Positions 1 through 6,777 of a stretch of DNA of 16,394 nucleotides are shown in pieces. The stretch is taken from the NCBI GenBank assembly GCA_023428065.1, contig JAEYZI010000103.1, positions 1 to 16,394 on the forward strand, in the 5' to 3' direction. The notes under the pieces are model-generated. The model worked only from the letters and a program-made list of their open reading frames with translations. It had not been told where the DNA came from and searched no databases. Numbering within the stretch: position 1 is the first letter of the stretch; every line of letters starts with the position of its first letter. This DNA is from Actinomycetes bacterium (lineage in GTDB: Bacteria; Actinomycetota; Actinomycetes; Actinomycetales; Microbacteriaceae). The position numbers and the translations under genes are program-made.

Positions 1-11
1 CCCCCCACCCC

Positions 12-31
12 GGTGTTTGGCGCCCAAAACC
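12..31 (-). terminator. Possible hairpin terminator after the PEP mutase-family gene
   Basis: An imperfect inverted repeat (GGTGTTTGG pairing with CCAAAACC, one bulged base, loop CGC) lies 13 nt beyond the stop codon on the minus strand. There is no clear T-run after the stem, which is common for high-GC actinobacterial terminators but leaves the call uncertain. The window edge prevents seeing what follows. Confidence 0.3.
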
Positions 32-44
32 CCACCACTCACCT

Positions 45-812
45 TCAGGAGACGGTGGGGGTGCCCTCGGGGATGACGCCGCCGCCGTAGAGCGAGACGC
101 CGAGGTCGCGGAGGGCCTGCAGGGCGACGCGCTGGGTCCAGGGCCCGTAGGAGATGCGGGCGACGCCCATCCGCTCGTACTCGGATGCGGGCAGGGCGCC
201 CGGGAGGCCGATGATCGAGAGCTTGCCCCCGAACGCCTCGACGAGCCGCTCGACGACGTCAGGCCGCGTCGGACCCGGCACGAACACGAGCGCCGCACCC
301 TCCGCGAGGTACGCGCGACCTCGCGCGATCGCCTCGCCGAGCTTGTGCTCGACGTCGCCCTCGCCGCGCAGGAACGCATCCGTCCGCGCGTTGAGCTGGA
401 AGGCCACGCCCTCCGCCTCGGCGGCGCGGGTGATCGCCCGCACGCGCGCGACCGACTCGTCGAGCGGGCGCATGCGGTCCTCCACGTTCGCCCCGACGAT
501 CCCGAACCCGATCGCGCGGCGGATGGTCTCCCCCGGCTCCGCGTAGCCGTCGTCGAGGTCGGCGCTCACCGGCAGGTCGACGGCCTCCGCCACGATCCGC
601 GCACCCTCGAGCGCGACCTCGAGCGGCATCCCGCCGTCGGGGTAGCCGTGGCTCGCGGCGATCGAGTGCCCCGCGGTCGCGAGCGCGCGCGTGCCGGGCA
701 ACTCGGCGACAACCTTCGCCGTGATGGCGTCCCACACGTTGACCACCTGCAGGATCTCGGGGGCCTCGTGCAGCGCCTGGAGCGCGAGGGCCTTCTCGTT
801 CGTCGTCGTCAT
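45..812 (-). CDS. Isocitrate lyase/PEP mutase superfamily protein
   Basis: A 255-residue cytoplasmic TIM-barrel enzyme of the phosphoenolpyruvate mutase/isocitrate lyase superfamily. Family landmarks are visible in order: NVWDAI (residues 25-30), the metal-binding DLDDGY (85-90), VEDR (110-113) and NARTD (141-145). The length fits the short PEP mutase-like branch, not true isocitrate lyase (over 400 residues), and no KKCGH signature of isocitrate lyase is present. Members act on C-C or P-C bonds of 2-oxo acids such as oxaloacetate, methylisocitrate or phosphonopyruvate; the substrate here cannot be assigned. The ATG at 812 is chosen because a TAGCGT -10 box ends 6 nt before it, implying a leaderless transcript. 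The cytochrome b gene upstream on the same strand is separated by 61 bp and this gene has its own promoter, so no functional link is implied. Confidence 0.88.
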   Translation of the reverse strand: MTTTNEKALALQALHEAPEILQVVNVWDAITAKVVAELPGTRALATAGHSIAASHGYPDGGMPLEVALEGARIVAEAVDLPVSADLDDGYAEPGETIRRAIGFGIVGANVEDRMRPLDESVARVRAITRAAEAEGVAFQLNARTDAFLRGEGDVEHKLGEAIARGRAYLAEGAALVFVPGPTRPDVVERLVEAFGGKLSIIGLPGALPASEYERMGVARISYGPWTQRVALQALRDLGVSLYGGGVIPEGTPTVS

Positions 813-818
813 GCCCCG

Positions 819-824
819 ACGCTA
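819..824 (-). promoter_or_regulatory. -10 box of leaderless promoter for the PEP mutase-family gene
   Basis: On the minus strand TAGCGT is followed by the 6 nt CGGGGC and then ATG. Transcription starting 6-7 nt after the -10 box would begin at the start codon, and no Shine-Dalgarno sequence fits in the gap. No recognisable -35 box is seen. Confidence 0.6.
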
Positions 825-828
825 CGCC

Positions 829-858
829 GAGCGGCCATCGCACGCACGGGGCCGCCTC
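829..858 (-). terminator. Weak hairpin after the cytochrome b gene
   Basis: GAGCGGCC (829-836) can pair with GGCCGCCTC (850-858) with one bulged base. It lies 15 nt beyond the cytochrome b stop codon and just upstream of the next gene's -10 box, a sensible terminator position. No T-run follows, so this is tentative. Confidence 0.22.
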
Positions 859-873
859 GCGTCGCGCGGACCG

Positions 874-1791
874 TCAGCCGCGGCGCGTGACGTCGCCGAA
901 GGCGCTCGCGATGCGATCGACGACGGTGGGGCGGATGAGGGCCCAGCCGGCCGCGATCGCGAGGAGCGCGAGCACGAAGACGACGAATCCCACCCAGTCG
1001 TCGGCGTCGTGCGCCGCGAAGATGTGGTTGAGGTTGCGCAGCGCGCCCGTCGTGAGCACGAGCGTCACGTGCACGACCGTGAACGCGATGAACACGACCA
1101 TGACCGGCAGGTGCACGGCCTGCGCGACCGCGAACGGGTACGCCCGGTTGAGCCGGGTCGCGTCGCGCGGCCAGAAGGCCGAGAGTCGCGCGCCCGTGAC
1201 GATCGCGAGCGGCGCCACGATGAAGACGATCGCGAAGTAGCTGAGCTGCTGGAGGGCGTTGTAGTTGACCCACCCGTTCTCGAGCGGCCAGTCGAGCGAC
1301 GCGTACTGCAGCGCGGCCGAAAGCGCGTTCGGCACGACCGCCCAGCTCGTCGGCACGATGCGCATCCACTGCCCCGTGGCGAACAGCAGCACGACGTAGA
1401 TCACGCCGTTGGCGATCCAGAGCGCATCGAGCGCGAGGTGCAACCAGACCGTGAGGCTCATGCGGCGGCGGCGGTTGCGGCGCGAGGTCCAGAGCGCCGT
1501 CGGCTGTCGCTCGGCGCGCACCTGGAGCCCCGTGCGCACGATCAGCACGAGCAGGAAGAAGTTGAAGAAGTGCTGCCAGCCGAGCCACGCCGGTAGGCCC
1601 ACGGGGGCGCCCTCCGGCAGCGGATAGGTGCCGGGGAAGGCCACGAGGAACTCCTGGACCGGCTCGAGCGTGCGCAGCCAGCGCGCGACGAACACGGCGA
1701 TCGCGGCGAGCGCGACGAGGGCGAGCCCCCATGCGACCCACCGCGACCACCGGATGCGGCGTGCGCGGCTCGCATCCGGCTGCTGGCTCAC
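874..1791 (-). CDS. Cytochrome b/b6 domain membrane protein
   Basis: A 305-residue integral membrane protein related to di-haem b-type cytochromes that carry electrons between quinones and a periplasmic-side or cytoplasmic-side redox partner. About five to six membrane segments are visible (roughly residues 20-38, 74-88, 113-137, 182-200, 223-248, 264-285). Histidines inside hydrophobic segments are the likely haem ligands: WQH (H74), WLH (H118), VHLP (H227) and VVH (H241), which would bind two b haems. From memory, similar actinobacterial proteins share the FPGTYPLPEG (52-61) and GQWMRIVPTSW (140-150) blocks and often sit near a molybdopterin oxidoreductase; none is present here. The GTG at 1791 is chosen over the much longer open frame reaching 3012, because that extension would run antisense through rlmC and because a TAGTTT -10 box lies 7 nt before the GTG. 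Confidence 0.85.
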   Translation of the reverse strand: MSQQPDASRARRIRWSRWVAWGLALVALAAIAVFVARWLRTLEPVQEFLVAFPGTYPLPEGAPVGLPAWLGWQHFFNFFLLVLIVRTGLQVRAERQPTALWTSRRNRRRRMSLTVWLHLALDALWIANGVIYVVLLFATGQWMRIVPTSWAVVPNALSAALQYASLDWPLENGWVNYNALQQLSYFAIVFIVAPLAIVTGARLSAFWPRDATRLNRAYPFAVAQAVHLPVMVVFIAFTVVHVTLVLTTGALRNLNHIFAAHDADDWVGFVVFVLALLAIAAGWALIRPTVVDRIASAFGDVTRRG

Positions 1792-1798
1792 GCAGTCG

Positions 1799-1804
1799 AA
1801 ACTA
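1799..1804 (-). promoter_or_regulatory. -10 box of leaderless promoter for the cytochrome b gene
   Basis: On the minus strand TAGTTT is followed by CGACTGC (7 nt) and GTG. It shares a 96 bp divergent intergenic region with the rlmC promoter. No -35 consensus is seen. Confidence 0.55.
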
Positions 1805-1875
1805 TCCGATCGGGGCGCACGAGATGAGAGCTCGAGGCCACCGCCGACGCGGACCGCGCACCACCGCGCCTGACG

Positions 1876-1881
1876 TATCGT
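1876..1881 (+). promoter_or_regulatory. -10 box of leaderless promoter for rlmC
   Basis: TATCGT is followed by GACCGG (6 nt) and the GTG start. This decides the start codon and predicts a leaderless mRNA. The GACCG spacer is shared with the radA start. Confidence 0.6.
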
Positions 1882-1887
1882 GACCGG

Positions 1888-3009
1888 GTGCAGTGCGACT
1901 ACTTCGACGCGGGCGTGTGCCGGTCGTGCACCCTCATGGGGGTCGACTACGACGCCCAGCTCGCGGGCAAGCTCGCACACGCCCGGTCGCTCCTCGGCGC
2001 GTGGACGGATGCCGAGTGGCTGCCGCCGATGCCGTCGCGCCCCGAGGCCTTCCGCAACAAGGCGAAGATGGTGGTCGGCGGCACGGTCGAGGCGCCGACG
2101 CTCGGCATCCTCGACGACGAGCGCCGCGGGGTCGATCTGCGGGGATGCGGCGTGCTCGCCGATGGACTGCGGGCGGCGCTCCCGACGATCGCGGCCTTCA
2201 TCACGCGGGCGCGGCTCGTGCCCTACGACGTGCCGGCGAGGCGCGGCGAGCTGAAGAACGTGCTGCTCACCGAGTCGCCCGACGGCCGACTCATGCTGCG
2301 CTTCGTACTGCGCTCGAGCGAGTCGCTCCCGCGCATCCGCAAGCATCTGCCCGGACTGCTCGACGAACTGACGCAGCTCGCGGTCGTCTCGGCGAACCTG
2401 CTGCCCGAGCACAAGGCCGTGCTCGAGGGCGAGCTCGAGGTGCCGCTCACGGCCGACGAGTCGCTCGCCATGCGGCTCGACGACGTCGTGCTGCACGTGC
2501 TCCCGGGCAGCTTCTTCCAGACCAACACGGAGGTCGCGGCGGGGCTGTACCGCCAGGCGCGCGCGTGGCTCGACGAGCTGGCCCCCGCATCCGTGTGGGA
2601 TCTGTACTGCGGCGTGGGCGGCTTCGCTCTGCACGTCGCCGCACCGGGCCGGCGCGTGCTGGGGATCGAGACGAGCGGGCCGGCGATCGAGAGCGCCCGG
2701 CGCTCGGCGGCCGAGGCGGGGCTCGTGGGCGTGGAGTTCGAGGTCGGGGATGCGACGGCCGTCGGCGGCGCGGACGCTCCCGACGCCGTCGTCGTGAACC
2801 CGCCGCGGCGGGGTCTCGGCGAGCAGCTGTGTGCGACGCTCGAGGGCTCGAACGTCAGCACGGTCGTCTACTCGAGCTGCAACGCCGTGACCCTCGCGCG
2901 CGACCTGGCTGCGATGCCGAGCCTGCGCCCGCGCCGCATCCGGGTGTTCGACATGTTCCCCCAGACCGCGCACTACGAGGTCATGGCGCTGCTCGAGCGC
3001 GCCGCGTAG
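1888..3009 (+). CDS. rlmC: 23S rRNA (uracil-C5)-methyltransferase RlmC
   Basis: A 373-residue SAM-dependent RNA methyltransferase predicted to make 5-methyluridine in 23S rRNA (U747 in E. coli numbering). The N-terminus matches the RlmC/RumB type: an iron-sulfur cluster set CDYFDAGVCRSC gives C3, C11 and C14, with C87 in RGCGV as the fourth ligand, and there is no TRAM domain, unlike RlmD/TrmA-related proteins. The C-terminal Rossmann domain has FFQTN (209-213), the SAM-binding DLYCGVGGF (239-247), NPPRRG (304-309), the catalytic nucleophile C331 in SSCN, and FPQTAHYE (357-364) with the proposed general-base Glu at 364. Length is typical of the family. The GTG start is supported by the leaderless promoter and by the conserved MQC beginning. 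It is the first of three plus-strand genes; the next begins 104 bp on with its own leader. Confidence 0.95.
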   Translation: MQCDYFDAGVCRSCTLMGVDYDAQLAGKLAHARSLLGAWTDAEWLPPMPSRPEAFRNKAKMVVGGTVEAPTLGILDDERRGVDLRGCGVLADGLRAALPTIAAFITRARLVPYDVPARRGELKNVLLTESPDGRLMLRFVLRSSESLPRIRKHLPGLLDELTQLAVVSANLLPEHKAVLEGELEVPLTADESLAMRLDDVVLHVLPGSFFQTNTEVAAGLYRQARAWLDELAPASVWDLYCGVGGFALHVAAPGRRVLGIETSGPAIESARRSAAEAGLVGVEFEVGDATAVGGADAPDAVVVNPPRRGLGEQLCATLEGSNVSTVVYSSCNAVTLARDLAAMPSLRPRRIRVFDMFPQTAHYEVMALLERAA

Positions 3010-3021
3010 CACCCGTTCGGG

Positions 3022-3069
3022 GGACGCCGCAAGCCCTGCCCCGTTTCTTGGCGCTGTCCCCGGGCGTCC
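3022..3069 (+). promoter_or_regulatory. Alternative hairpins in the gap between rlmC and the small protein gene
   Basis: GGACGCC (3022-3028) is perfectly complementary to GGCGTCC (3063-3069). The same left arm, extended to 3020, can instead pair with GGCGCTGTCCCC (3050-3061) through 4+5 bp with a bulge. The structure follows the rlmC stop and precedes the next ribosome binding site, so it could be a terminator of rlmC or part of a leader. There is no T-run. Confidence 0.3.
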
Positions 3070-3113
3070 GCAGGATGGTCATCACAGCCCGCTCGCACGA
3101 GAGGACACGCACC

Positions 3114-3485
3114 ATGACCGCCACGCTCTTCCCCCCGACCGGCATCGACACGATGGTCGCCCCCGCGCCGGCTCCCGTCCCCACGGCGACCGGAGTGCGC
3201 TGGGTGCACGTGGCCGAGGGCTTGTGGGCGGGCACGCGTGACGGCGAGTTCCTCGGAACCGTCGAGTTCACAGGCGGCGCCTTCGAGACCTCCGACCACC
3301 GCGGCGCCCGGGTGGGTCGCTCGCACTCGCTCGTCGCCGCGCAGCAGCTCGTCGACGCGCCCGCGCCCGAGACGACCTCGGTGCTCGCGTGGGGCGACGA
3401 CCGCCCTGTCCTGGCGGCCGGCTGGCTCGGCTTCGCGGCCCTCGCCGTCGCCGCCGTCACGATCGCCTCGCAGCTGTTCCTCTGA
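3114..3485 (+). CDS. Small protein with C-terminal membrane anchor, function unknown
   Basis: A 123-residue protein not recognised as a named family. Residues 1-26 are Pro/Ala-rich and likely disordered. Residues 28-82 form a compact, probably beta-rich domain (WVHVAEGLWAG, GEFLGTVEF, then GRSHSLVAAQQLVD). A single hydrophobic segment at about 99-122 ends the protein, as in a tail-anchored protein with its body in the cytoplasm; there is no N-terminal signal peptide. The ATG at 3114 has a good ribosome binding site, GAGAGGA at 3099-3105 with 8 nt spacing. It lies between rlmC and radA on the same strand, but both neighbours look independently controlled. The reading frame stays open upstream through rlmC in an Arg-rich shadow frame, which is why the internal ATG with the RBS is chosen. 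Confidence 0.75.
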   Translation: MTATLFPPTGIDTMVAPAPAPVPTATGVRWVHVAEGLWAGTRDGEFLGTVEFTGGAFETSDHRGARVGRSHSLVAAQQLVDAPAPETTSVLAWGDDRPVLAAGWLGFAALAVAAVTIASQLFL

Positions 3486-3558
3486 GCGCGCCCGGATCCC
3501 ACGGTCCCCCCGTCCACCGACCGTCGGCTCCAGCGCCGTAGCCGTCGGCGGTGCCATC

Positions 3559-3564
3559 TAGGCT
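3559..3564 (+). promoter_or_regulatory. -10 box of leaderless promoter for radA
   Basis: TAGGCT is followed by GACCGC (6 nt) and the ATG of radA, with no room for a Shine-Dalgarno sequence. No -35 consensus is visible. Confidence 0.6.
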
Positions 3565-3570
3565 GACCGC

Positions 3571-4920
3571 ATGGCCCGACCCCCCGCTCCCGGTTTCGCG
3601 TGCTCCGAGTGCGGCTGGACGGGAGCGAAGTGGTTCGGCCGCTGCCCCGAGTGCCAGCAGTGGGGCTCGATCGTCGAGCGGGGCGCACCGAGCGGCAAGG
3701 TGACGGCGGCATCCGTGCCCGAGGCGCGGGCGGCCAAGCCCATCACCGAGCACGTCGTGGAGGATGCGGCGCATCGCCCCACCGGCATCGGCGAGTTCGA
3801 CCGCGTGCTCGGTGGCGGCCTCGTGCCGGGCGCCGCCGTGCTCGTGTCGGGCGAGCCGGGCGTCGGCAAGTCGACGCTCCTGCTCGAGGTCGCCGCCCGC
3901 GCTGCGCGGCGCGGCGCGCGCGTGCTCTACGTGTCGGGCGAGGAGTCGGCGGGCCAGGTGCGACTGCGGGCCGAGCGCACGGGCGCTCTCGACGACGAGC
4001 TCTACCTCGCCTCCGAGACCGACCTCGCGACGGTGCTCGGCCACGTCGACGCGGTGCGGCCGGGGCTGCTCGTGGTCGACTCGGTGCAGACGATCGCCTC
4101 GGCTCTCTCGGACGGCGCCCCGGGCCAGCCCGCGCAGGTGCGGGAGGTCGCAGGCACCCTCATCCGCGTCGCGAAGGAGCGCTCGATCCCGCTCCTGCTC
4201 GTCGGACACGTCACGAAAGACGGCTCGATCGCGGGACCGCGCGTGCTCGAGCACCTTGTGGACGTCGTACTGAGCTTCGAGGGCGACCGTCAGACGGCCC
4301 TGCGTTTCGTGCGCGCCCTCAAGAACCGCTTCGGCCCCACGGATGAGGCGGGCTGCTTCGAGATGGCGGGCGACGGCATCGCCGAGGTGCCCGACCCCTC
4401 GGGCCTCTTCCTCTCGCGCAGTCACACGCCCGTTCCTGGCACGTGCGTCACCGTCACCCTCGAGGGCCGCCGCGCCCTCCCGGTCGAGGTGCAGGCGCTC
4501 GTCGTGGAGACCACCGCCCCGAACCCGCGCCGCATCGTGAGCGGGGTCGACGGGGCGCGCGTCGCGATGCTGCTCGCGGTGCTCGAGAAACGCTGCCGCA
4601 TCAAGCTCTCCGACAAGGAGGTCTACGTGTCGACCGTGGGCGGCATCCGGCTCGCCGAGCCGGGCTCCGACCTGGCCATCGCCCTCGCAATCGCGTCGGC
4701 CGCGAAAGACAAGCCGCTGCCGCGCACCCTCGCGGCGATCGGCGAGATCAGCCTCGCTGGCGAGGTGCGCGCGGTCGCGAGCGGCCGCCAGCGTGCGGCC
4801 GAGGCGAGTCGCCTCGGCTACCGCACGATCATCGACGACGAGGCGGGCTCCATCCAGACCGCCGAGTCGCTCGCGTTCTCGGCGTCGGGCCTCGAGCGGG
4901 TCGACGCGCCCGCGTTCTGA
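3571..4920 (+). CDS. radA: DNA repair protein RadA
   Basis: A 449-residue RecA-like ATPase (also called Sms) that drives branch migration and processing of recombination intermediates in the cytoplasm. The N-terminal C4 zinc finger uses C11, C14, C25 and C28 (CSECGW, CPEC). The ATPase core has Walker A GEPGVGKST (94-102), Walker B LLVVD (166-170) and the RadA-specific KNRFG motif (251-255). The C-terminal Lon-protease-like domain, which lacks proteolytic function in this family, spans about 300-449 and includes GEISLAGEVR (391-400). Length and domain order are complete. The start is fixed by the TAGGCT -10 box 6 nt upstream and by the zinc finger at the expected distance. The stop lies only 6 bp from the stop of the convergent membrane protein gene, leaving no room for a terminator between them. 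Confidence 0.97.
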   Translation: MARPPAPGFACSECGWTGAKWFGRCPECQQWGSIVERGAPSGKVTAASVPEARAAKPITEHVVEDAAHRPTGIGEFDRVLGGGLVPGAAVLVSGEPGVGKSTLLLEVAARAARRGARVLYVSGEESAGQVRLRAERTGALDDELYLASETDLATVLGHVDAVRPGLLVVDSVQTIASALSDGAPGQPAQVREVAGTLIRVAKERSIPLLLVGHVTKDGSIAGPRVLEHLVDVVLSFEGDRQTALRFVRALKNRFGPTDEAGCFEMAGDGIAEVPDPSGLFLSRSHTPVPGTCVTVTLEGRRALPVEVQALVVETTAPNPRRIVSGVDGARVAMLLAVLEKRCRIKLSDKEVYVSTVGGIRLAEPGSDLAIALAIASAAKDKPLPRTLAAIGEISLAGEVRAVASGRQRAAEASRLGYRTIIDDEAGSIQTAESLAFSASGLERVDAPAF

Positions 4921-4926
4921 GGCGGC

Positions 4927-6777
4927 TCAATCGATCGGCGGCGACGTCATGTCAGCGAGGGCGTCGACGTCGGGCGCACTGTCCTCCTCCGGCACGTCGT
5001 CGAGCTCCCGGCCGCGCAGCGCGGCCCAGAGCGCGAGCAGCAGACCGGATGCCACGAGCGGGTCGCCGTAGGCCTGGGCGCCGTACTCGGCGAGGTCGCC
5101 GAGCGAGACCGACGCATCCGGGTCGCGTGCGAGTGCGAGGAACGCGAGCACCGTGATGCCGAACACCGCGTTCGCGAGCACGAGCTGCACGCGAGAGGGA
5201 CGCGGGTAGGCGGGCGAGTCCTCGTTGGCGGCCTTGTAGCCGGTGAGGAACGCCCACACGAAGCCGAACAGCACGACCGCACCGCCTGTGAACCCGAGCA
5301 GGAAGGCGATCGGGTCGGTCACGAACTCGCGGTAGGCGAAGAGCGCCGACATGAGCAATGCGATGAGCACCGAGGTCGCACGAGCCGGCGTGAGCCTGCG
5401 CGAGACGAGCGACCCGACGAGCAGCGCGAGCGCGAGCACCGCGCCGAGGATCGCGAGGGCGTCCGGATCCCAACCGAGCGGCACCTCGAAGAGCACCCCG
5501 AGCGAGAGGAGCAGGCCCGCGACGCCGACGGCCGCCATGAGCTCGGGCGTCGTGCGGCGGCCGCGCCGGGCCTGCACCCACGCGAGCACGAGCAAGACGA
5601 CTGAGCCGACGGCCCGCACCGTGAAGATCGCCGTCGCCGTCGACATCCACTCGGCAACCCCCACGAAGGCCGCCGCCACCTCCTGCGGAGCGCCATAGCC
5701 GAGCGCGACCTGCGCGAGTACGAGCAACGGTGTCGCCACGACGGTCGTCGTGGTGAAGGCCGCCACCACGAGCGCCAACCCGTCGATGCGATCGGCCATC
5801 GCCTGCGCGGTCGCCTCACGCCGCTCCGGCCGGATGCGGCGGAGCCCCACCCACGTCGCCGCGATGAGCACGAGCAGCGCCGCGGCGACCCCGAGAGAGC
5901 GCAGGCTCCCCGTATCCGCCACGAGGTCGCCCGCGCCGACGGCGACGTCGAACGCGCGCCATGCGGCCACGAGGCCCACGAGCACGAAGACCGCGACCGG
6001 CCCGATCACGCTGCGCGCGATCTTCGCCGCCCACAGCGCCGACGACACCGTGATGCTCGCCACGGCGGCACCGGATGCGAGCGCCGCCGGCACCGCGAGC
6101 TGGCCGAGCGTCGAGAGGGTGAGGCTCAGCATGAGCGGCATGAAGTCGAAGCCCGCCGCACGGTTCACCGAGGTCAGCACCGACGCCGTGGCGATGAGGG
6201 GTCCCCACACGAGACCCGCGATCACCACGAAATCCCACCACCAGTAGCCGCGGCCGCCCCGGAGGGCGACGAACACGACGAGCCCGATGCAGCCCGCGAT
6301 CGTCACGATGCGCGCGACCGGGATGAGCTCCTGGTCGGGGACGGAGATGAACAGCATGATCGAGATCACGAAGACCGTCATCACCCAGCGCAGCCACGGG
6401 CGGGTGTGCAGAGCGCCCGCCGCGGCGAGCGTGGTCGAGAGCGCCGTGAGGGCGAGCACGAGCCACACGAGGGTGCGAGGCAGGGTGAGGAGCGACGCCC
6501 CCGACTGCGCGGCGAGGGGGATCCACTCCCGCAGCGGCCCGGAGAACAGCACGAGCAGCCCCGCGACCACGTAGCCGACGAGGCCGACGATCACGAGCGG
6601 ACGCAGGCCGAGCGGCCAATCGATGTCGCGCAGGCGGCCCTCGTGCACGGGCGCGAGGATCACGCGGTGCAGGAACTCGTGACCTGCCCGGCGCGCCACC
6701 CACCAGGCCGACGAGCGTGGCGCGATGGGGGGATTCTCTCCCGCGGGCGGGCCCGGCTCGGCGAGCGTCTGCGTCAT
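4927..6777 (-). CDS. Large polytopic membrane protein, function unknown
   Basis: A 616-residue protein with roughly 16-17 hydrophobic segments spread over residues 60-590, a polar 55-residue N-terminus and an acidic C-terminal tail (about 590-616, rich in Asp/Glu). I do not recognise a named transporter, flippase or glycosyltransferase signature. Notable features are a cytoplasm-like basic loop (RRIRPERREATAQAMADRID, 313-332), paired acidic residues in loops, and WWWD (179-182) at a membrane boundary. Its ATG overlaps the stop of the upstream propeller gene as ATGA, so the two are almost certainly translated together. This suggests the extracytoplasmic propeller is a partner of this membrane body. 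Candidates include a transporter, an envelope polymer export component or a sensor complex; none can be chosen from sequence alone. Confidence 0.85.
   Translation of the reverse strand: MTQTLAEPGPPAGENPPIAPRSSAWWVARRAGHEFLHRVILAPVHEGRLRDIDWPLGLRPLVIVGLVGYVVAGLLVLFSGPLREWIPLAAQSGASLLTLPRTLVWLVLALTALSTTLAAAGALHTRPWLRWVMTVFVISIMLFISVPDQELIPVARIVTIAGCIGLVVFVALRGGRGYWWWDFVVIAGLVWGPLIATASVLTSVNRAAGFDFMPLMLSLTLSTLGQLAVPAALASGAAVASITVSSALWAAKIARSVIGPVAVFVLVGLVAAWRAFDVAVGAGDLVADTGSLRSLGVAAALLVLIAATWVGLRRIRPERREATAQAMADRIDGLALVVAAFTTTTVVATPLLVLAQVALGYGAPQEVAAAFVGVAEWMSTATAIFTVRAVGSVVLLVLAWVQARRGRRTTPELMAAVGVAGLLLSLGVLFEVPLGWDPDALAILGAVLALALLVGSLVSRRLTPARATSVLIALLMSALFAYREFVTDPIAFLLGFTGGAVVLFGFVWAFLTGYKAANEDSPAYPRPSRVQLVLANAVFGITVLAFLALARDPDASVSLGDLAEYGAQAYGDPLVASGLLLALWAALRGRELDDVPEEDSAPDVDALADMTSPPID

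Noticed and set aside
1792..3012. N-terminal extension of the cytochrome b frame across the rlmC gene, giving a 712-residue protein
   Set aside because: The extension is antisense to rlmC, which has all catalytic motifs, and its sequence is an Arg/Ala/His-rich shadow. The GTG at 1791 with a -10 box is the better start.
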